The notes: a model not told the origin generated them from the letters alone. 64,000 nt of DNA from Lachnospiraceae bacterium (GCA_015057525.1 SVEE01000001.1:248001-312000), one strand, 5' to 3'. Counted from the first letter of the stretch, positions 40,672-50,658 are shown. Numbers and translations are program-made.

Positions 40672-43242
40672 CTACTGTATTTGTACTAGCTGTGACATGT
40701 GACGGTTACCCTGTATATCTTCAATGATAAACATTCCATAGTATGGAACACCTTCAAAGATTGGTCCTATTATTGCAGAGTAGCCATCGCTCTCTGGGAA
40801 TGAATTATACATGATAGTAACATCATCCCAATCGCTACTTTCGTATTCCTGTAGATTCTCTTCACCAGTGAAATAGTGTGAGCAGTATCCCCATGCAATA
40901 TTTTCGTAGTCATCTGGGTCAATGAGATATCTTTCTGGAGTTACATCTGTAGTTTCTATATCCTCTTCACCATATAAGATGTTTAATACAGGATATGCAC
41001 CTTGGAATTCACCTTCAGGGTTGTCTGGTGTTGTTTCAAGTACGAAATATGCTGTCACTGCATCATCGCCTTCTATGTCATCGTTATAGAACATACATGT
41101 GAGAAGATACTGACAATAGCTTTCTGTTACTTCGTGTTGCTTGTACATTACTTCATACAAATCGCCTGTAGTGTCGTTTTGTACATAACGTGCTGTTCCA
41201 TCATAATTGGCTGTCAATACGTTATTGGCATCAAGGGTTATATTTGTGCTTTCCATACCAACGAATACAAGGTTACCAGGCTGGTCTAAATCAGCTCGGG
41301 AAATAACATAATATGCTCTGTATGCTTCGCTTACCTGTTCTTCTGTAAGCTGTAAGCTAAATGTATAATCACCGTTGGAAACAGGAATTAAAGTATTTGG
41401 ATCCCATGCTGCTGTACATACTTCATCGCCCTGCAACAAGTCATTAAAACTGTTGATATAGTTTGTATATTCTTGTGTGAAATCAAATGTAGCAAACTCT
41501 GATAAGAAGTATGAAGCATTCTCTTTGGCTTCGTATGGGTTGTATACGGAAACTCCGTTTTCGTTTGCAGTATTTGAGGAGTTGTATACTACAAAATTAT
41601 CTAATGCTTCATAGAGGGCATCAGCTTCATCTGGATGGATGCTTGCAAGGTTAGATGCGTAGTGCATAAAGTCGATAAGCTCTAATGAATCTTCACCTGT
41701 GTATGTAGATGCGATTTTCTTTGTGTTTATTCTTGCTTCAGCATATTCAGAGAAGTTGCTGGCAGTTATATTTGAATCCGCCTGACCAAAAAGGTCTGCA
41801 ATGGCTGTTTCTACTTCTGCGTATGCGTTTAAGTCCATAACAGATAGGGTGATTTCCCATCCGTCATATACATCTTCGTTTTTACATCCCTCTACATAAT
41901 AATCACAAATAACCTGACCAATTTCTGCACCTGTACTCAAATCAGCTATGTCAGCAAGGAATTGGTAGTACCATCCACATCCTGGCTCTGATTCCTGAGA
42001 TGCAATAAGGTAATTACTGTAAGGCTCGAGAGCATTGGCGATTTCTGCATTAGCCATGAGGCATGCATCAAAACCAACAAATTCCAGCTTGTTGCTTTCA
42101 TTAAATGGGCTGTTAGCAAAAGCCTCCTCAAGCTCTAAAGTAAGCAATCTATCGCTGTATACTTCGTCGACACCATATCCGTTAAATGGACCACCGCCGT
42201 GGTTCCAAAGTATAACACCGTATTGGTCAGCTGGATAGTTCTCGTATCCGAATGTAAGTAATTCGGTAAGTGTAGCAGGATCGCCCATGTTTGTTGATTC
42301 TAAAGAACCAATATCTTCAAGTGAACCATCTTTTGCTATGTACAAACCATTACCGAACATATTTACATCTTCGTGATACCACATGAAACTACCACCTGTG
42401 TATATAATAAGATTAGTTTTTTCATCATCAAAGCCGGAACCTAACATTTCGTCTATATCACCGGAAGCATACCCACCGAAAGACTCAAGGTCTGAGCCTA
42501 CCATATATACCATAATGGTTCTTGAACCAGGAACTGCTACCTGTGTTTCTGTGGTAGGTGTTTCAGTGGTTGGCTCTTCTGTAGGTTCTTCTGTATCTGG
42601 TTCCTCGGTTGTCTTGTCATCGTCATCGTCGTCGTTATCTGCAACCTCGTTGTTATCTCTTAAATCTCTGGTCTGGCTGTTTGAAACTATAACCACTACT
42701 AAAATGACTATGGCAACAACAAGTAAGCTTGCAAGTAAAATGATAGGCCACATCTTTTTCTTTTTTGGTGGTGGAGTTTGAATGGATGGAGCTCCTCCGA
42801 ATGCAGCTTGAGGCATTCCATAAGCCATCTGCTGAGCTTGACCAACATATGGGTTTTGCTGGTATGGTGAATTATTGTATCCACCTTGATATGGTGGTGT
42901 TTGACCAAACTGAGCTTGTTGGAAATTGCTACTGGCGTTGTATTGACTCTGGCTCATATTGTTGCCGGCATTATATTGATTTTGCCCTATGTTATTAACT
43001 CCATTGTATGTAGGCTGTGCCATGCTCATATTGTGGCTTGGTTGTTGTTGGATAGAATTATTTAAATTCTGTTCAACACTGCTGTAAGAAATTTGTTGCG
43101 GCTGTTGGTTGCTTGCCGGAGTATTGTATGCGTTATTTATTTGATTGTTGGGATAGGGTGTTTGTGATTGAAATGGAACATTGCCACAAACGGGGCAGGC
43201 GCCCTGTCCACTGTATTCCTTCCCACATTCGGTACATATCAT
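40672..43242 (-). CDS. Membrane-anchored clostripain-family (C11) protease with zinc ribbon
   Basis: An 856-residue protein. It has an N-terminal zinc ribbon (CTECGKEYSGQGACPVCG, about 3-20), a Gln/Asn/Tyr/Pro-rich cytoplasmic segment (about 25-160) and one membrane helix (about 166-188). An acidic Thr/Glu/Pro linker (about 195-235) leads to an external peptidase C11 domain. The catalytic His is in ILWNHGGGPF and the catalytic Cys in FDACLMANAEI, the pair that defines clostripain-like peptidases. C11 enzymes cleave after Arg or Lys. A further 300 residues of beta-rich sequence follow. AAGGGGG precedes the ATG. Confidence 0.88.
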   Translation of the reverse strand: MICTECGKEYSGQGACPVCGNVPFQSQTPYPNNQINNAYNTPASNQQPQQISYSSVEQNLNNSIQQQPSHNMSMAQPTYNGVNNIGQNQYNAGNNMSQSQYNASSNFQQAQFGQTPPYQGGYNNSPYQQNPYVGQAQQMAYGMPQAAFGGAPSIQTPPPKKKKMWPIILLASLLVVAIVILVVVIVSNSQTRDLRDNNEVADNDDDDDDKTTEEPDTEEPTEEPTTETPTTETQVAVPGSRTIMVYMVGSDLESFGGYASGDIDEMLGSGFDDEKTNLIIYTGGSFMWYHEDVNMFGNGLYIAKDGSLEDIGSLESTNMGDPATLTELLTFGYENYPADQYGVILWNHGGGPFNGYGVDEVYSDRLLTLELEEAFANSPFNESNKLEFVGFDACLMANAEIANALEPYSNYLIASQESEPGCGWYYQFLADIADLSTGAEIGQVICDYYVEGCKNEDVYDGWEITLSVMDLNAYAEVETAIADLFGQADSNITASNFSEYAEARINTKKIASTYTGEDSLELIDFMHYASNLASIHPDEADALYEALDNFVVYNSSNTANENGVSVYNPYEAKENASYFLSEFATFDFTQEYTNYINSFNDLLQGDEVCTAAWDPNTLIPVSNGDYTFSLQLTEEQVSEAYRAYYVISRADLDQPGNLVFVGMESTNITLDANNVLTANYDGTARYVQNDTTGDLYEVMYKQHEVTESYCQYLLTCMFYNDDIEGDDAVTAYFVLETTPDNPEGEFQGAYPVLNILYGEEDIETTDVTPERYLIDPDDYENIAWGYCSHYFTGEENLQEYESSDWDDVTIMYNSFPESDGYSAIIGPIFEGVPYYGMFIIEDIQGNRHMSQLVQIQ

Positions 43243-43271
43243 AATTCATCCCCCTTTTTTTGAAAAAATAT

Positions 43272-43300
43272 AATATAATTCTAGCACAAATGAACTTTAA
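43272..43300 (-). promoter_or_regulatory. Possible promoter for the C11 protease gene
   Basis: On the minus strand TTAAAG (43295-43300), 17 bp, TATATT (43272-43277). The -10 is good and the -35 is poor. Confidence 0.35.
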
Positions 43301-43338
43301 TTCCTATAATATTTTTAAAAATATATGTGTAAAGATTG

Positions 43339-43367
43339 TTAAAAAATATAATGGGTTGTGATATTAT
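43339..43367 (+). promoter_or_regulatory. Extended -10 promoter for dtd-moxR operon
   Basis: TTAAAA (43339-43344), 17 bp, TATTAT (43362-43367) with TG at 43359-43360, which makes an extended -10. Confidence 0.5.
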
Positions 43368-43398
43368 AAAAACAGAGTAAAAATATAAGGAAAATAGG

Positions 43399-43860
43399 AT
43401 GGTGAATATAATTATGAAATTAATTATTCAAAGAGTTAATGAGGCTAAAGTTGTAATAGATGGCAATATATCAGGTGAGATTAATAAAGGTCTTTTAGTT
43501 TTTCTCGGAGTAGGAGAAGGAGATACAAGAGACATGGTTGACAAGTATGTTGACAAGCTTTTGAAACTACGTATATTTGCAGATGAGGAAGGAAAGACAA
43601 ATTTAAGTGTACAGGATATTTCAGGAGAGATTCTTGTTGTATCACAATTTACTCTCTATGCTGATTGCAAGAAAGGAAACAGACCGAGTTTTGTTAAGGC
43701 AGCATCCCCTGATTTAGCCAATGAATTATATGAATATTTCAAGGAGAAGGTTATTGCTTTATATGGAAACGTACAATCCGGAGAATTTGGGGCAGATATG
43801 AAAGTAGAACTTGTTAATGACGGACCATTTACAATAATTTGGGATAGTCAGGAATGGTAG
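43399..43860 (+). CDS. dtd: D-aminoacyl-tRNA deacylase
   Basis: A 153-residue DTD-fold protein. It has [14 protein letters not shown] near the N-terminus, the active-site motif [17 protein letters not shown] and the cross-subunit [11 protein letters not shown] with the Gly-cis-Pro motif at the C-terminus. It removes D-amino acids, and glycine from tRNA-Ala, from mischarged tRNAs. AAGGA is 7 nt before the ATG at 43399. The family's conserved start would put translation at the ATG at 43414 (MKLIIQRV), so five residues at the N-terminus are uncertain. It overlaps or abuts moxR and leads a four-gene operon. Confidence 0.94.
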   Translation: MVNIIMKLIIQRVNEAKVVIDGNISGEINKGLLVFLGVGEGDTRDMVDKYVDKLLKLRIFADEEGKTNLSVQDISGEILVVSQFTLYADCKKGNRPSFVKAASPDLANELYEYFKEKVIALYGNVQSGEFGADMKVELVNDGPFTIIWDSQEW

Positions 43861-43871
43861 AGGGAGAAAAT

Positions 43872-44825
43872 ATGGATATTACTAAGGTTAAGGAAATAGC
43901 AGATAAGATTACCAATAACGTAGCCAAGGTTATTGTAGGTAAGGACGAGGTTATAGAATTAATTCTTGCAGCCATGTTTGCTGGAGGTCACGTTCTTATT
44001 GAAGATAATCCGGGAACAGGCAAAACTATGCTTACAAAGGTTATAGCAAAAAGTATATCAGGTGAGTATAAGAGAGTTCAGTTTACACCTGATTTAATGC
44101 CATCGGATGTAACAGGTCTTAATGTTTATGACCGTAAAATTTCGGAGTTTAAGTTGGTGAAGGGACCAGTTTTTACCAATATTTTATTGGCAGATGAAAT
44201 TAATCGTGCAACTCCAAGAACACAATCAAGTCTTCTTGAAGCAATGGAGGAAAGACAGGTTACTATCGATGGTAATACTATGAAGTTGCCAGAACCATTT
44301 ATGGTGTTTGCTACAGAAAATCCTGTTGAGACAACAGGTACATATCCGCTTCCTGAGGCACAATTAGACAGATTTATTATGAAACTTAATATGGGTGTTA
44401 CAGATAAAAGTCAGGAATTAAACATTATAGAGAAGTATATAAATGATAATCCGTTAGAAGGGATATCAGCAGTGTGTAACATGGAGGACATATTAGATGT
44501 CAAACAGCTGGTGTCAAAGGTATTTGTACATAACTGTATCAGAGAATATATTGTAGATATTATTCTTTCTACAAGGGATAACAAGAAACTTGTGGCTGGC
44601 ATTAGTACAAGAGGAACTCTTGCACTGGTCAAATGCTGTCAGGCTTATGCTGCAATTAAAGGAAGAAATTATGTTGAGCCAGATGATGTTAAAAAGTTAG
44701 CGCCATATGTTCTTGCACATAGACTTATTATATTTGGCTCAGGATTTGGTCATAGAAATTCTTATGAATTTATGGAAGATATAGTGGCATCTATAGATGT
44801 ACCTGTTGAGGACTGGGAGAAATAA
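43872..44825 (+). CDS. MoxR family AAA+ ATPase
   Basis: A 317-residue ATPase. It has Walker A EDNPGTGKTML at about residues 42-52, Walker B ILLADEINRA, EAMEERQVTIDG, a sensor in ENPVETTGTYPLPEAQLDRF (quoted in part) and the C-terminal lid GISTRGTLALVK. MoxR ATPases work as chaperones for partner proteins, often with von Willebrand or DUF58 proteins encoded next to them, as here. AGGGAG is 5-6 nt before the ATG at 43872. The frame opens six codons earlier at an ATG within dtd, with no suitable ribosome site. Confidence 0.93.
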   Translation: MDITKVKEIADKITNNVAKVIVGKDEVIELILAAMFAGGHVLIEDNPGTGKTMLTKVIAKSISGEYKRVQFTPDLMPSDVTGLNVYDRKISEFKLVKGPVFTNILLADEINRATPRTQSSLLEAMEERQVTIDGNTMKLPEPFMVFATENPVETTGTYPLPEAQLDRFIMKLNMGVTDKSQELNIIEKYINDNPLEGISAVCNMEDILDVKQLVSKVFVHNCIREYIVDIILSTRDNKKLVAGISTRGTLALVKCCQAYAAIKGRNYVEPDDVKKLAPYVLAHRLIIFGSGFGHRNSYEFMEDIVASIDVPVEDWEK

Positions 44826-45947
44826 ATGCAACTGATTATAGCTTTGATAATAGCTACAATTGTATACACTGTACAGCAGAGGGTGTATAGCAAGCTTTGG
44901 AACAAAAATCTCCATGTAAAAATTGACTTTAAGGATGATTATGTGGAGTGTGGAGAAAGAAGCATGCTTACAGAAGTGATTAATAACGCTAAGTTTCTTC
45001 CTCTGCCTGTTTTTCATGTAAAATTTTCTACAACAAGACACTTTGTTTTTGATGATTTGGAAAATGCGGTTGTTACAGATAATTATCACAGAAATGACGT
45101 TTTTTCTGTAATGGGTAACCAGAAAATAACAAGGAAGCTTGAGTTTGTCGCAAACAAAAGAGGATTGTACAGTATCAATTCTTTTAATATTATTGCCAGA
45201 GATTTCTTTATGACTAGAAATTTTGCAGAGAATATAAAGAATAACTCGGATATATATGTTTTTCCGGCTAAAATAAATAACACAGGTTTTGATGTGATTT
45301 GTAATACCCTTATGGGTGATATAGAAAACAGAAAAAGTCTTGTGGAAGATCCGTATACATTTAGAGGTATTAGGGAGTATGATACTTCTGACAATATGAG
45401 TAAGATTAATTGGAAGGCAACAGCAAGAAGAGAGGATCTGATGGTTAATTTATATAATCACAGCTCTGAGCAGCGTGTGAAAATTCTCGTTAACCTTGAA
45501 CCGAACAATATGGTTAAGGTTGAACGCCTTCAGGATATTTGTGTGGAGTTAGCAAGCTCTCTTTCGGCTTTTTTTATTAATAAAAAGGTTCCTGTTATGA
45601 TGTGCTCTAACGGTTTGGATGTTGTGACAGGTGAATTGGGAAGTGTAAGCTATGGAGCATCATTAAATCATCAGATATCCATAGATAAATATTTAGCAAG
45701 AGTTGGGGAAAATGCAGGTGTCGAATCCTTTTTTGATATTATAGATGTTCAATTGAAGGATATGAAGAAAGATACAACTTATGTGATTATTTCACCATAC
45801 TACAAAGAGGATTTGATGCTTAAGCTTGATTACATGAGAAGTGTAGGGATGAATATTTATATGATAATTCCCTATTACGATATCGTAAGACCTGACAATA
45901 TGAGGGAATATACTCATGGCTGGGAGGTGAAGTTGGTTGATACATAA
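44826..45947 (+). CDS. DUF58 domain protein
   Basis: A 373-residue protein with an N-terminal hydrophobic segment (about 2-17), a beta-rich middle and the DUF58 core FRGIREYDTSDNMSKINWK (about 179-197), followed by TARREDLMVN. The rest is a von Willebrand A-like fold. DUF58 proteins are the usual partners of MoxR ATPases. It starts directly after the moxR stop codon, and its end overlaps the next gene by 11 bp, so all three are coupled. Confidence 0.88.
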   Translation: MQLIIALIIATIVYTVQQRVYSKLWNKNLHVKIDFKDDYVECGERSMLTEVINNAKFLPLPVFHVKFSTTRHFVFDDLENAVVTDNYHRNDVFSVMGNQKITRKLEFVANKRGLYSINSFNIIARDFFMTRNFAENIKNNSDIYVFPAKINNTGFDVICNTLMGDIENRKSLVEDPYTFRGIREYDTSDNMSKINWKATARREDLMVNLYNHSSEQRVKILVNLEPNNMVKVERLQDICVELASSLSAFFINKKVPVMMCSNGLDVVTGELGSVSYGASLNHQISIDKYLARVGENAGVESFFDIIDVQLKDMKKDTTYVIISPYYKEDLMLKLDYMRSVGMNIYMIIPYYDIVRPDNMREYTHGWEVKLVDT

Positions 45948-47160
45948 CATAGAAAGAACCAGAAAGCTTCTTAGAATGATATATCAGGCATTGTTCATGA
46001 CATTGGTGCTTTTGTTTATTTCTATAGTTTTTATGAAACAAAAACCACCTATGTTTGTTTTCCTTGTACTGTTTGTGGAGTATTCACTGTCCTATATTAT
46101 TAGAGATTATTCCAGTAGCAATCTGTGGACTTTTTTTCTTCATCTTATTATGGGCTTACTTATTTTGTTAGTGCCAAGTAGCATAGGAATTAAGGCTTTA
46201 CTAGTGCTTGTAGATATATATTTACTAGGGGAATCCTTTGGTTATGCAAGGTTTGGATACAAGCTTAAGCCTTTGGATGATATTCCGTGGCCTACATTTT
46301 TAGTTGCTTTAATAGTATATGGTTATGGGTATATGATGCATGAGGATATAATGATGAATGGCGCATATTTTATTCCAGTTTTCTTGCTCGTAATATATTA
46401 TTGTATGGTGTATGTGGATGGTCTAAAGGTGTACGTCAATGCCACAAAGGATGTGTCAGGATTACCACTTAAGAGAATTGTATCCACTAACACTATGATT
46501 GTTATGGTTATAACTCTATTTCTTATAGTAGGACTTATTCTTGGCAATGTTCTTGGTCTTGATGAAGCTTTGTGGTCTTTAGGCAGGGGATTTGTGGCCA
46601 TTATTAAGGTTATAGCTATATTCTTTGTATATATATGGCGTGTTATAGCAAGCTTTCTTTCCGGCGGTGGAGGAGGGACAAGTGGTCCTGTGGTGATGGA
46701 ACAGCATGCGAGCCGAAAATACGCCACTGAAATTGGTGAGTCCTTTGATTTTGTTATCAAAGGAGCGGTCATAGTTGTGGCAATATATATTGTCTATAAA
46801 ATAGCAGTCAAAGTTATTAAAAAGTTATCTATCAAAAGAAAGTTTGTTAATGATATAATAGAAAAAGCAGAAGTGAATCACAAGGATACTTCAAAAAATA
46901 TAACTAAAAGAGGGATTTTTGTTAGTAGGTTGTCAGAAGAAGAAAAAATACGAAAATATTATAAGATAAGAATTTTACGTCACAAGTATGATATAAGTCT
47001 TACGGAGGGTAAAACCCCCCGAGAAATTCAAAGAGAAATATCTGATAATGACATAGGAGATGTTAAGGAAATAACTGATATATATTCGGATGTAAGATAC
47101 GGACAGATCCTTGTGACAAAAGAATTAGTAAGGAAAATGAATCGCCTTACAAAGCGTTAA
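45937..47160 (+). CDS. Membrane protein with DUF4129-like C-terminus
   Basis: A 407-residue protein with six or more helices in the first 240 residues, one more at about 268-290, and a cytoplasmic C-terminal part. The end segment YYKIRILRHKYDISLTEGKT followed by PREIQREI resembles the DUF4129 tail usually attached to bacterial transglutaminase-like membrane proteins. The transglutaminase domain itself is missing. The start is TTG at 45937, 8 nt after GGGAGGTG, inside the end of the DUF58 gene. The third gene in MoxR-DUF58 operons is often a transglutaminase or DUF4129 protein, which agrees with this reading. Confidence 0.75.
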   Translation: MIHNIERTRKLLRMIYQALFMTLVLLFISIVFMKQKPPMFVFLVLFVEYSLSYIIRDYSSSNLWTFFLHLIMGLLILLVPSSIGIKALLVLVDIYLLGESFGYARFGYKLKPLDDIPWPTFLVALIVYGYGYMMHEDIMMNGAYFIPVFLLVIYYCMVYVDGLKVYVNATKDVSGLPLKRIVSTNTMIVMVITLFLIVGLILGNVLGLDEALWSLGRGFVAIIKVIAIFFVYIWRVIASFLSGGGGGTSGPVVMEQHASRKYATEIGESFDFVIKGAVIVVAIYIVYKIAVKVIKKLSIKRKFVNDIIEKAEVNHKDTSKNITKRGIFVSRLSEEEKIRKYYKIRILRHKYDISLTEGKTPREIQREISDNDIGDVKEITDIYSDVRYGQILVTKELVRKMNRLTKR

Positions 47161-47167
47161 ATGATAA

Positions 47168-47196
47168 TTGAATATTTAACATAAATATGTTAAAAT
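47168..47196 (+). promoter_or_regulatory. Sigma-A promoter for glgA
   Basis: TTGAAT (47168-47173), 17 bp, TAAAAT (47191-47196), 66 bp before the glgA ATG. Confidence 0.7.
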
Positions 47197-47262
47197 AATA
47201 AGTACTTACGGCGTGGCTTTGCACGAAGGATTTTAGTCACGAATTAACGAGGAGGATTAGTT

Positions 47263-48699
47263 ATGAAGAAGGTTGCTTATATTGCATCTGAATGTGTACC
47301 TTTTATAAAAACAGGCGGACTTGCTGATGTAGTTGGAACATTACCTAGAATTTTCGATAAGAAGGAATATGATGTTAGAGTTATTATTCCTAACTACATG
47401 TGTCTTCCTACTAAATATAAAGAGAAGATGAGATATATAACACACTTCCATATGGATATAGGCTGGAAACAGCAGTATGTTGGTGTAATGTATCTTGAGT
47501 ACGAGGGTGTACCTGTATATTTTATTGATAATGAATACTTCTTTAACGGATTTAATATTTACGGTGATGTTAAGTGGGATATAGAGAAGTTCTGCTATTT
47601 CAGTAAGGCAGCATTATCTATACTTCCAGCAGTAGGATTTCAGCCTGATATTGTTCACTGTCATGATTGGCAGGCTGGTCTTGTTCCTGTTTATTTAAAG
47701 ACATTATTTGCCAGCAATCCATTCTACAGTGGAATGAAGTCTATTATGACAATTCACAACCTACAGTTCCAGGGCAAGTGGGATATAAAAACACTTAAAG
47801 AGTATTCTGGATTACCAGATTATCTTTTCACTCCAGATAAGCTTGAGCATCATAAGGACGCCAGCATGCTCAAGGGTGGACTTGTATATGCTGATAAGAT
47901 TTCTACAGTGTCTAACACATATGCACAGGAGATTCAGACATCACAGTATGGTGAAGGCTTAGAGGGACTTTTAAGTGCAAGAAATCAGTCGCTTTGGGGT
48001 ATTGTTAACGGTATCGATTACAATGATTATGACCCTGCAACTGATAAGAAGATTTACAAGAATTATAATATTAAGAACTTCCGCAAGAATAAAGTTGAAA
48101 ATAAGCTTGCTCTTCAAAAGAAGATGGGACTTCCTGAGGATCCTAATGCATATATGATGGGTATTATTTCAAGACTCACTGACCAGAAGGGACTTGATTT
48201 AGTAGATCGTATTATGAATGATATTTGTACAGATGGAACACAGTTTGTGATTCTTGGTACAGGAGACAGAAGATACGAGGATATGTTCAGATACTACCAG
48301 GGTATACATCCTGCTAAGGTTTCAGCTAACATATATTATTCGGATGCTTTGTCTCATGAGATGTATGCAGCATGTGATGCAATGCTTGTACCATCAAGAT
48401 TCGAGCCATGTGGACTTACTCAGCTTATGGCACTTAGATATGGTACACTTCCTATAGTTAGAGAGACAGGTGGTCTTAAGGATACAGTTCAGCCGTATAA
48501 CGAATTCGAGGGAACAGGAACAGGATTCTCATTTGCTAATTATGATGCATTTGAACTTCTTAATACTATAAACTATTCGAAGCGTATATTCTTCGACTAT
48601 AAGGATGCATGGCAGGATATGCAAGAGAGAGCTATGCAACAGAATTACAGCTGGAGTAACTCAGCTGAGATATACCAAAGACTTTACGAACAAGTATAG
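47263..48699 (+). CDS. glgA: Glycogen synthase (ADP-glucose)
   Basis: A 478-residue GT5 glycosyltransferase with two Rossmann domains. It has ASECVPFIKTGGLADVVG at the N-terminus (the ADP-glucose binding KTGGL), VHCHDWQAGLVPVYL, GIVNGIDYNDYDP, IISRLTDQKGLDL and the C-terminal SRFEPCGLTQ with the catalytic Glu. It extends alpha-1,4-glucan. Its partners glgC, glgB and glgP are not in this window; the gene has its own promoter and terminator. GAGGAGG precedes the ATG. Codon use is biased towards that of well-expressed genes. Confidence 0.95.
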   Translation: MKKVAYIASECVPFIKTGGLADVVGTLPRIFDKKEYDVRVIIPNYMCLPTKYKEKMRYITHFHMDIGWKQQYVGVMYLEYEGVPVYFIDNEYFFNGFNIYGDVKWDIEKFCYFSKAALSILPAVGFQPDIVHCHDWQAGLVPVYLKTLFASNPFYSGMKSIMTIHNLQFQGKWDIKTLKEYSGLPDYLFTPDKLEHHKDASMLKGGLVYADKISTVSNTYAQEIQTSQYGEGLEGLLSARNQSLWGIVNGIDYNDYDPATDKKIYKNYNIKNFRKNKVENKLALQKKMGLPEDPNAYMMGIISRLTDQKGLDLVDRIMNDICTDGTQFVILGTGDRRYEDMFRYYQGIHPAKVSANIYYSDALSHEMYAACDAMLVPSRFEPCGLTQLMALRYGTLPIVRETGGLKDTVQPYNEFEGTGTGFSFANYDAFELLNTINYSKRIFFDYKDAWQDMQERAMQQNYSWSNSAEIYQRLYEQV

Positions 48700-48701
48700 T
48701 T

Positions 48702-48730
48702 GTAAAAACGCGCGTAAGCGCGTTTTTTAC
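48702..48730 (+). terminator. Intrinsic terminator after glgA
   Basis: A GC-rich stem with A/T extension (gtaaaaacgcgc/gcgcgttttttac) with a GTAA tetraloop at 48714-48717, followed by T. Confidence 0.9.
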
Positions 48731-48750
48731 ATTGGACAGGAGGGTAAGAT

Positions 48751-50544
48751 ATGGCACTGGATGGTGTTGTAATTTCAGGTATCGTTAGTGAACTAAATAA
48801 TAAGCTTCTTGGTGGAAGGATATATAAAATTTACCAGCCAGAGGTAGATGAAATATGTATGGTTGTAAAAAGTAAAACTGATGATGGGAACATGACATAC
48901 AGGCTTACTATTTCTGCCGATGCAAGTCTTCCGCTTATGTATTTAACTGAAAATACAAAGGAAAATCCTGCTGTTGCACCTAATTTTTGTATGTTGCTAA
49001 GAAAACATATTGGCAATGGAAGAATCATTGGAATAAAGCAACCTGACTTTGAGAGAATAGCAGAATTTACTATTGAACATTTAGATGAAATGGGTGATCT
49101 TTGTACTAAGAAGCTTATTGTGGAAATAATGGGCAAACACAGTAATATTATTTTTACTGACTCAGATAACCAGATAATAGACAGCATTAAGCATGTTTCG
49201 TACCAGGTTAGTTCAGTGAGAGAGGTGCTTCCTGGAAGACAGTATGTATATCCACCGGCACAGGATAAGGTTAATCCTATGGAAGTGGATGTAAATTACT
49301 TTATGAATCATGTCATAAGTAAGCCAGTAAATATTTCAAAAGCTATATATACATCATTGACAGGTATTTCTCCTGTTATTGCTAATGAAATATGCTATAG
49401 AGCAGGTGTAGATGGGGGTATTTCCACATCATCTCTTGATATGGTTTCCAAAGAAAATTTATTTAAAGTATTTTGCGAGGTTATGGATGATATAAGGATG
49501 GAAAATTATTTTCCATGTATAGCCTATAATGGTTATGAACCTAAAGAATTTTCAGCCATAAAACTTAATGCATATGGTGAATTTGTGGAAGGGTTATCTA
49601 TGCCTGAAGCTGGAGTTTTAGGACTTAAGAAATTTGATTGCATATCTCAGGTAATAGAAGAATATTACAGCAAGAAGAGTGTAGTTACACGTATTAAACA
49701 GCGTTCAACCGACCTTAGAAAGATTGTGTCAAATGCCGTTGAGAGAACCGCGAAAAAATACGATTTGCAAATAGCACAGTTAAAGGATACGGAAAAAAGA
49801 GACAAATTCAAAGTTTATGGTGAACTTATTACAGCTTTTGGATATGGGGTTTTGCCGGGTGCAAAGGAACTTGTTTGTGAGAACTATTATACTGGAAAAG
49901 AAGTGACAATACCTCTTGATCCCGATATATCCGTCATGGATAATGGCAAGAAGTATTTTGAAAAATATAATAAATTAAAGAGAACTTATGAAGCCTTAAT
50001 AGAACTTACAATAAGCTCTAAGGAGGAACTTGAGTATTTGTTGTCAGTACAAAATTCTCTAGATATTGCCAACTCTGAAACAGATCTGTCTCAGATAAAG
50101 GCGGAGCTTATTGAAAGTGGATATATAAGAGGCAAAATTGATAGGAATAAAAATAAGAAGAACGAGAAAAGTAAGCCACTACATTATATATCATCTGATG
50201 GATTCCATATGTATGTGGGAAAGAATAATTATCAGAATGAAGAGCTTACATTTAAGGTGGCAACTGGAAATGACATGTGGTTTCATGCTAAACAGATGCC
50301 AGGGTCTCATGTTATAGTTAAGCTGGAAGGTGAGATGGAATTGCCAGATAGAACCTATGAGGAGGCTGCAAGACTTGCCGCATATTATTCCTCAGGTAAG
50401 ACAAATGGTAAGGTGGATATTGATTACACTGCTAGAAAAAATCTTAAAAAACCACCTAAGGCTAAGCCAGGATTTGTTATTTATCACACCAATTATTCCA
50501 TGGCAATTGAGCCTGATATTCATGGGATAAGGGAAGTAAAATAG
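48751..50544 (+). CDS. rqcH: Ribosome quality control factor RqcH (NFACT family)
   Basis: A 597-residue protein. The NFACT-N domain is at about 1-190 (MALDGVVISGIVSELNN, KIYQPEVDEI). A helix-hairpin-helix is at about 208-225 (TGISPVIANEICYRAG), followed by a coiled coil (about 330-470) and a C-terminal NFACT-R domain with WFHAKQMPGSHVIV. RqcH binds stalled 50S subunits and adds alanine tails to mark nascent chains for degradation; older names are fibronectin-binding protein or FbpA. AGGAGGGT precedes the ATG. Confidence 0.94.
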   Translation: MALDGVVISGIVSELNNKLLGGRIYKIYQPEVDEICMVVKSKTDDGNMTYRLTISADASLPLMYLTENTKENPAVAPNFCMLLRKHIGNGRIIGIKQPDFERIAEFTIEHLDEMGDLCTKKLIVEIMGKHSNIIFTDSDNQIIDSIKHVSYQVSSVREVLPGRQYVYPPAQDKVNPMEVDVNYFMNHVISKPVNISKAIYTSLTGISPVIANEICYRAGVDGGISTSSLDMVSKENLFKVFCEVMDDIRMENYFPCIAYNGYEPKEFSAIKLNAYGEFVEGLSMPEAGVLGLKKFDCISQVIEEYYSKKSVVTRIKQRSTDLRKIVSNAVERTAKKYDLQIAQLKDTEKRDKFKVYGELITAFGYGVLPGAKELVCENYYTGKEVTIPLDPDISVMDNGKKYFEKYNKLKRTYEALIELTISSKEELEYLLSVQNSLDIANSETDLSQIKAELIESGYIRGKIDRNKNKKNEKSKPLHYISSDGFHMYVGKNNYQNEELTFKVATGNDMWFHAKQMPGSHVIVKLEGEMELPDRTYEEAARLAAYYSSGKTNGKVDIDYTARKNLKKPPKAKPGFVIYHTNYSMAIEPDIHGIREVK

Positions 50545-50558
50545 CCACAAGATAATAA

Positions 50559-50587
50559 TTGCAATTTGCATTGGGATATAATATAAT
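50559..50587 (+). promoter_or_regulatory. Sigma-A promoter for yicC-gmk-rpoZ
   Basis: TTGCAA (50559-50564), 17 bp, TATAAT (50582-50587), 72 bp before the TTG start of yicC. Confidence 0.75.
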
Positions 50588-50658
50588 AGTATAGATTGCT
50601 GGTATATTGCGCTTTTTTATACACAGCACTTACTATACTGATAAAAAAGGTGAATGCA

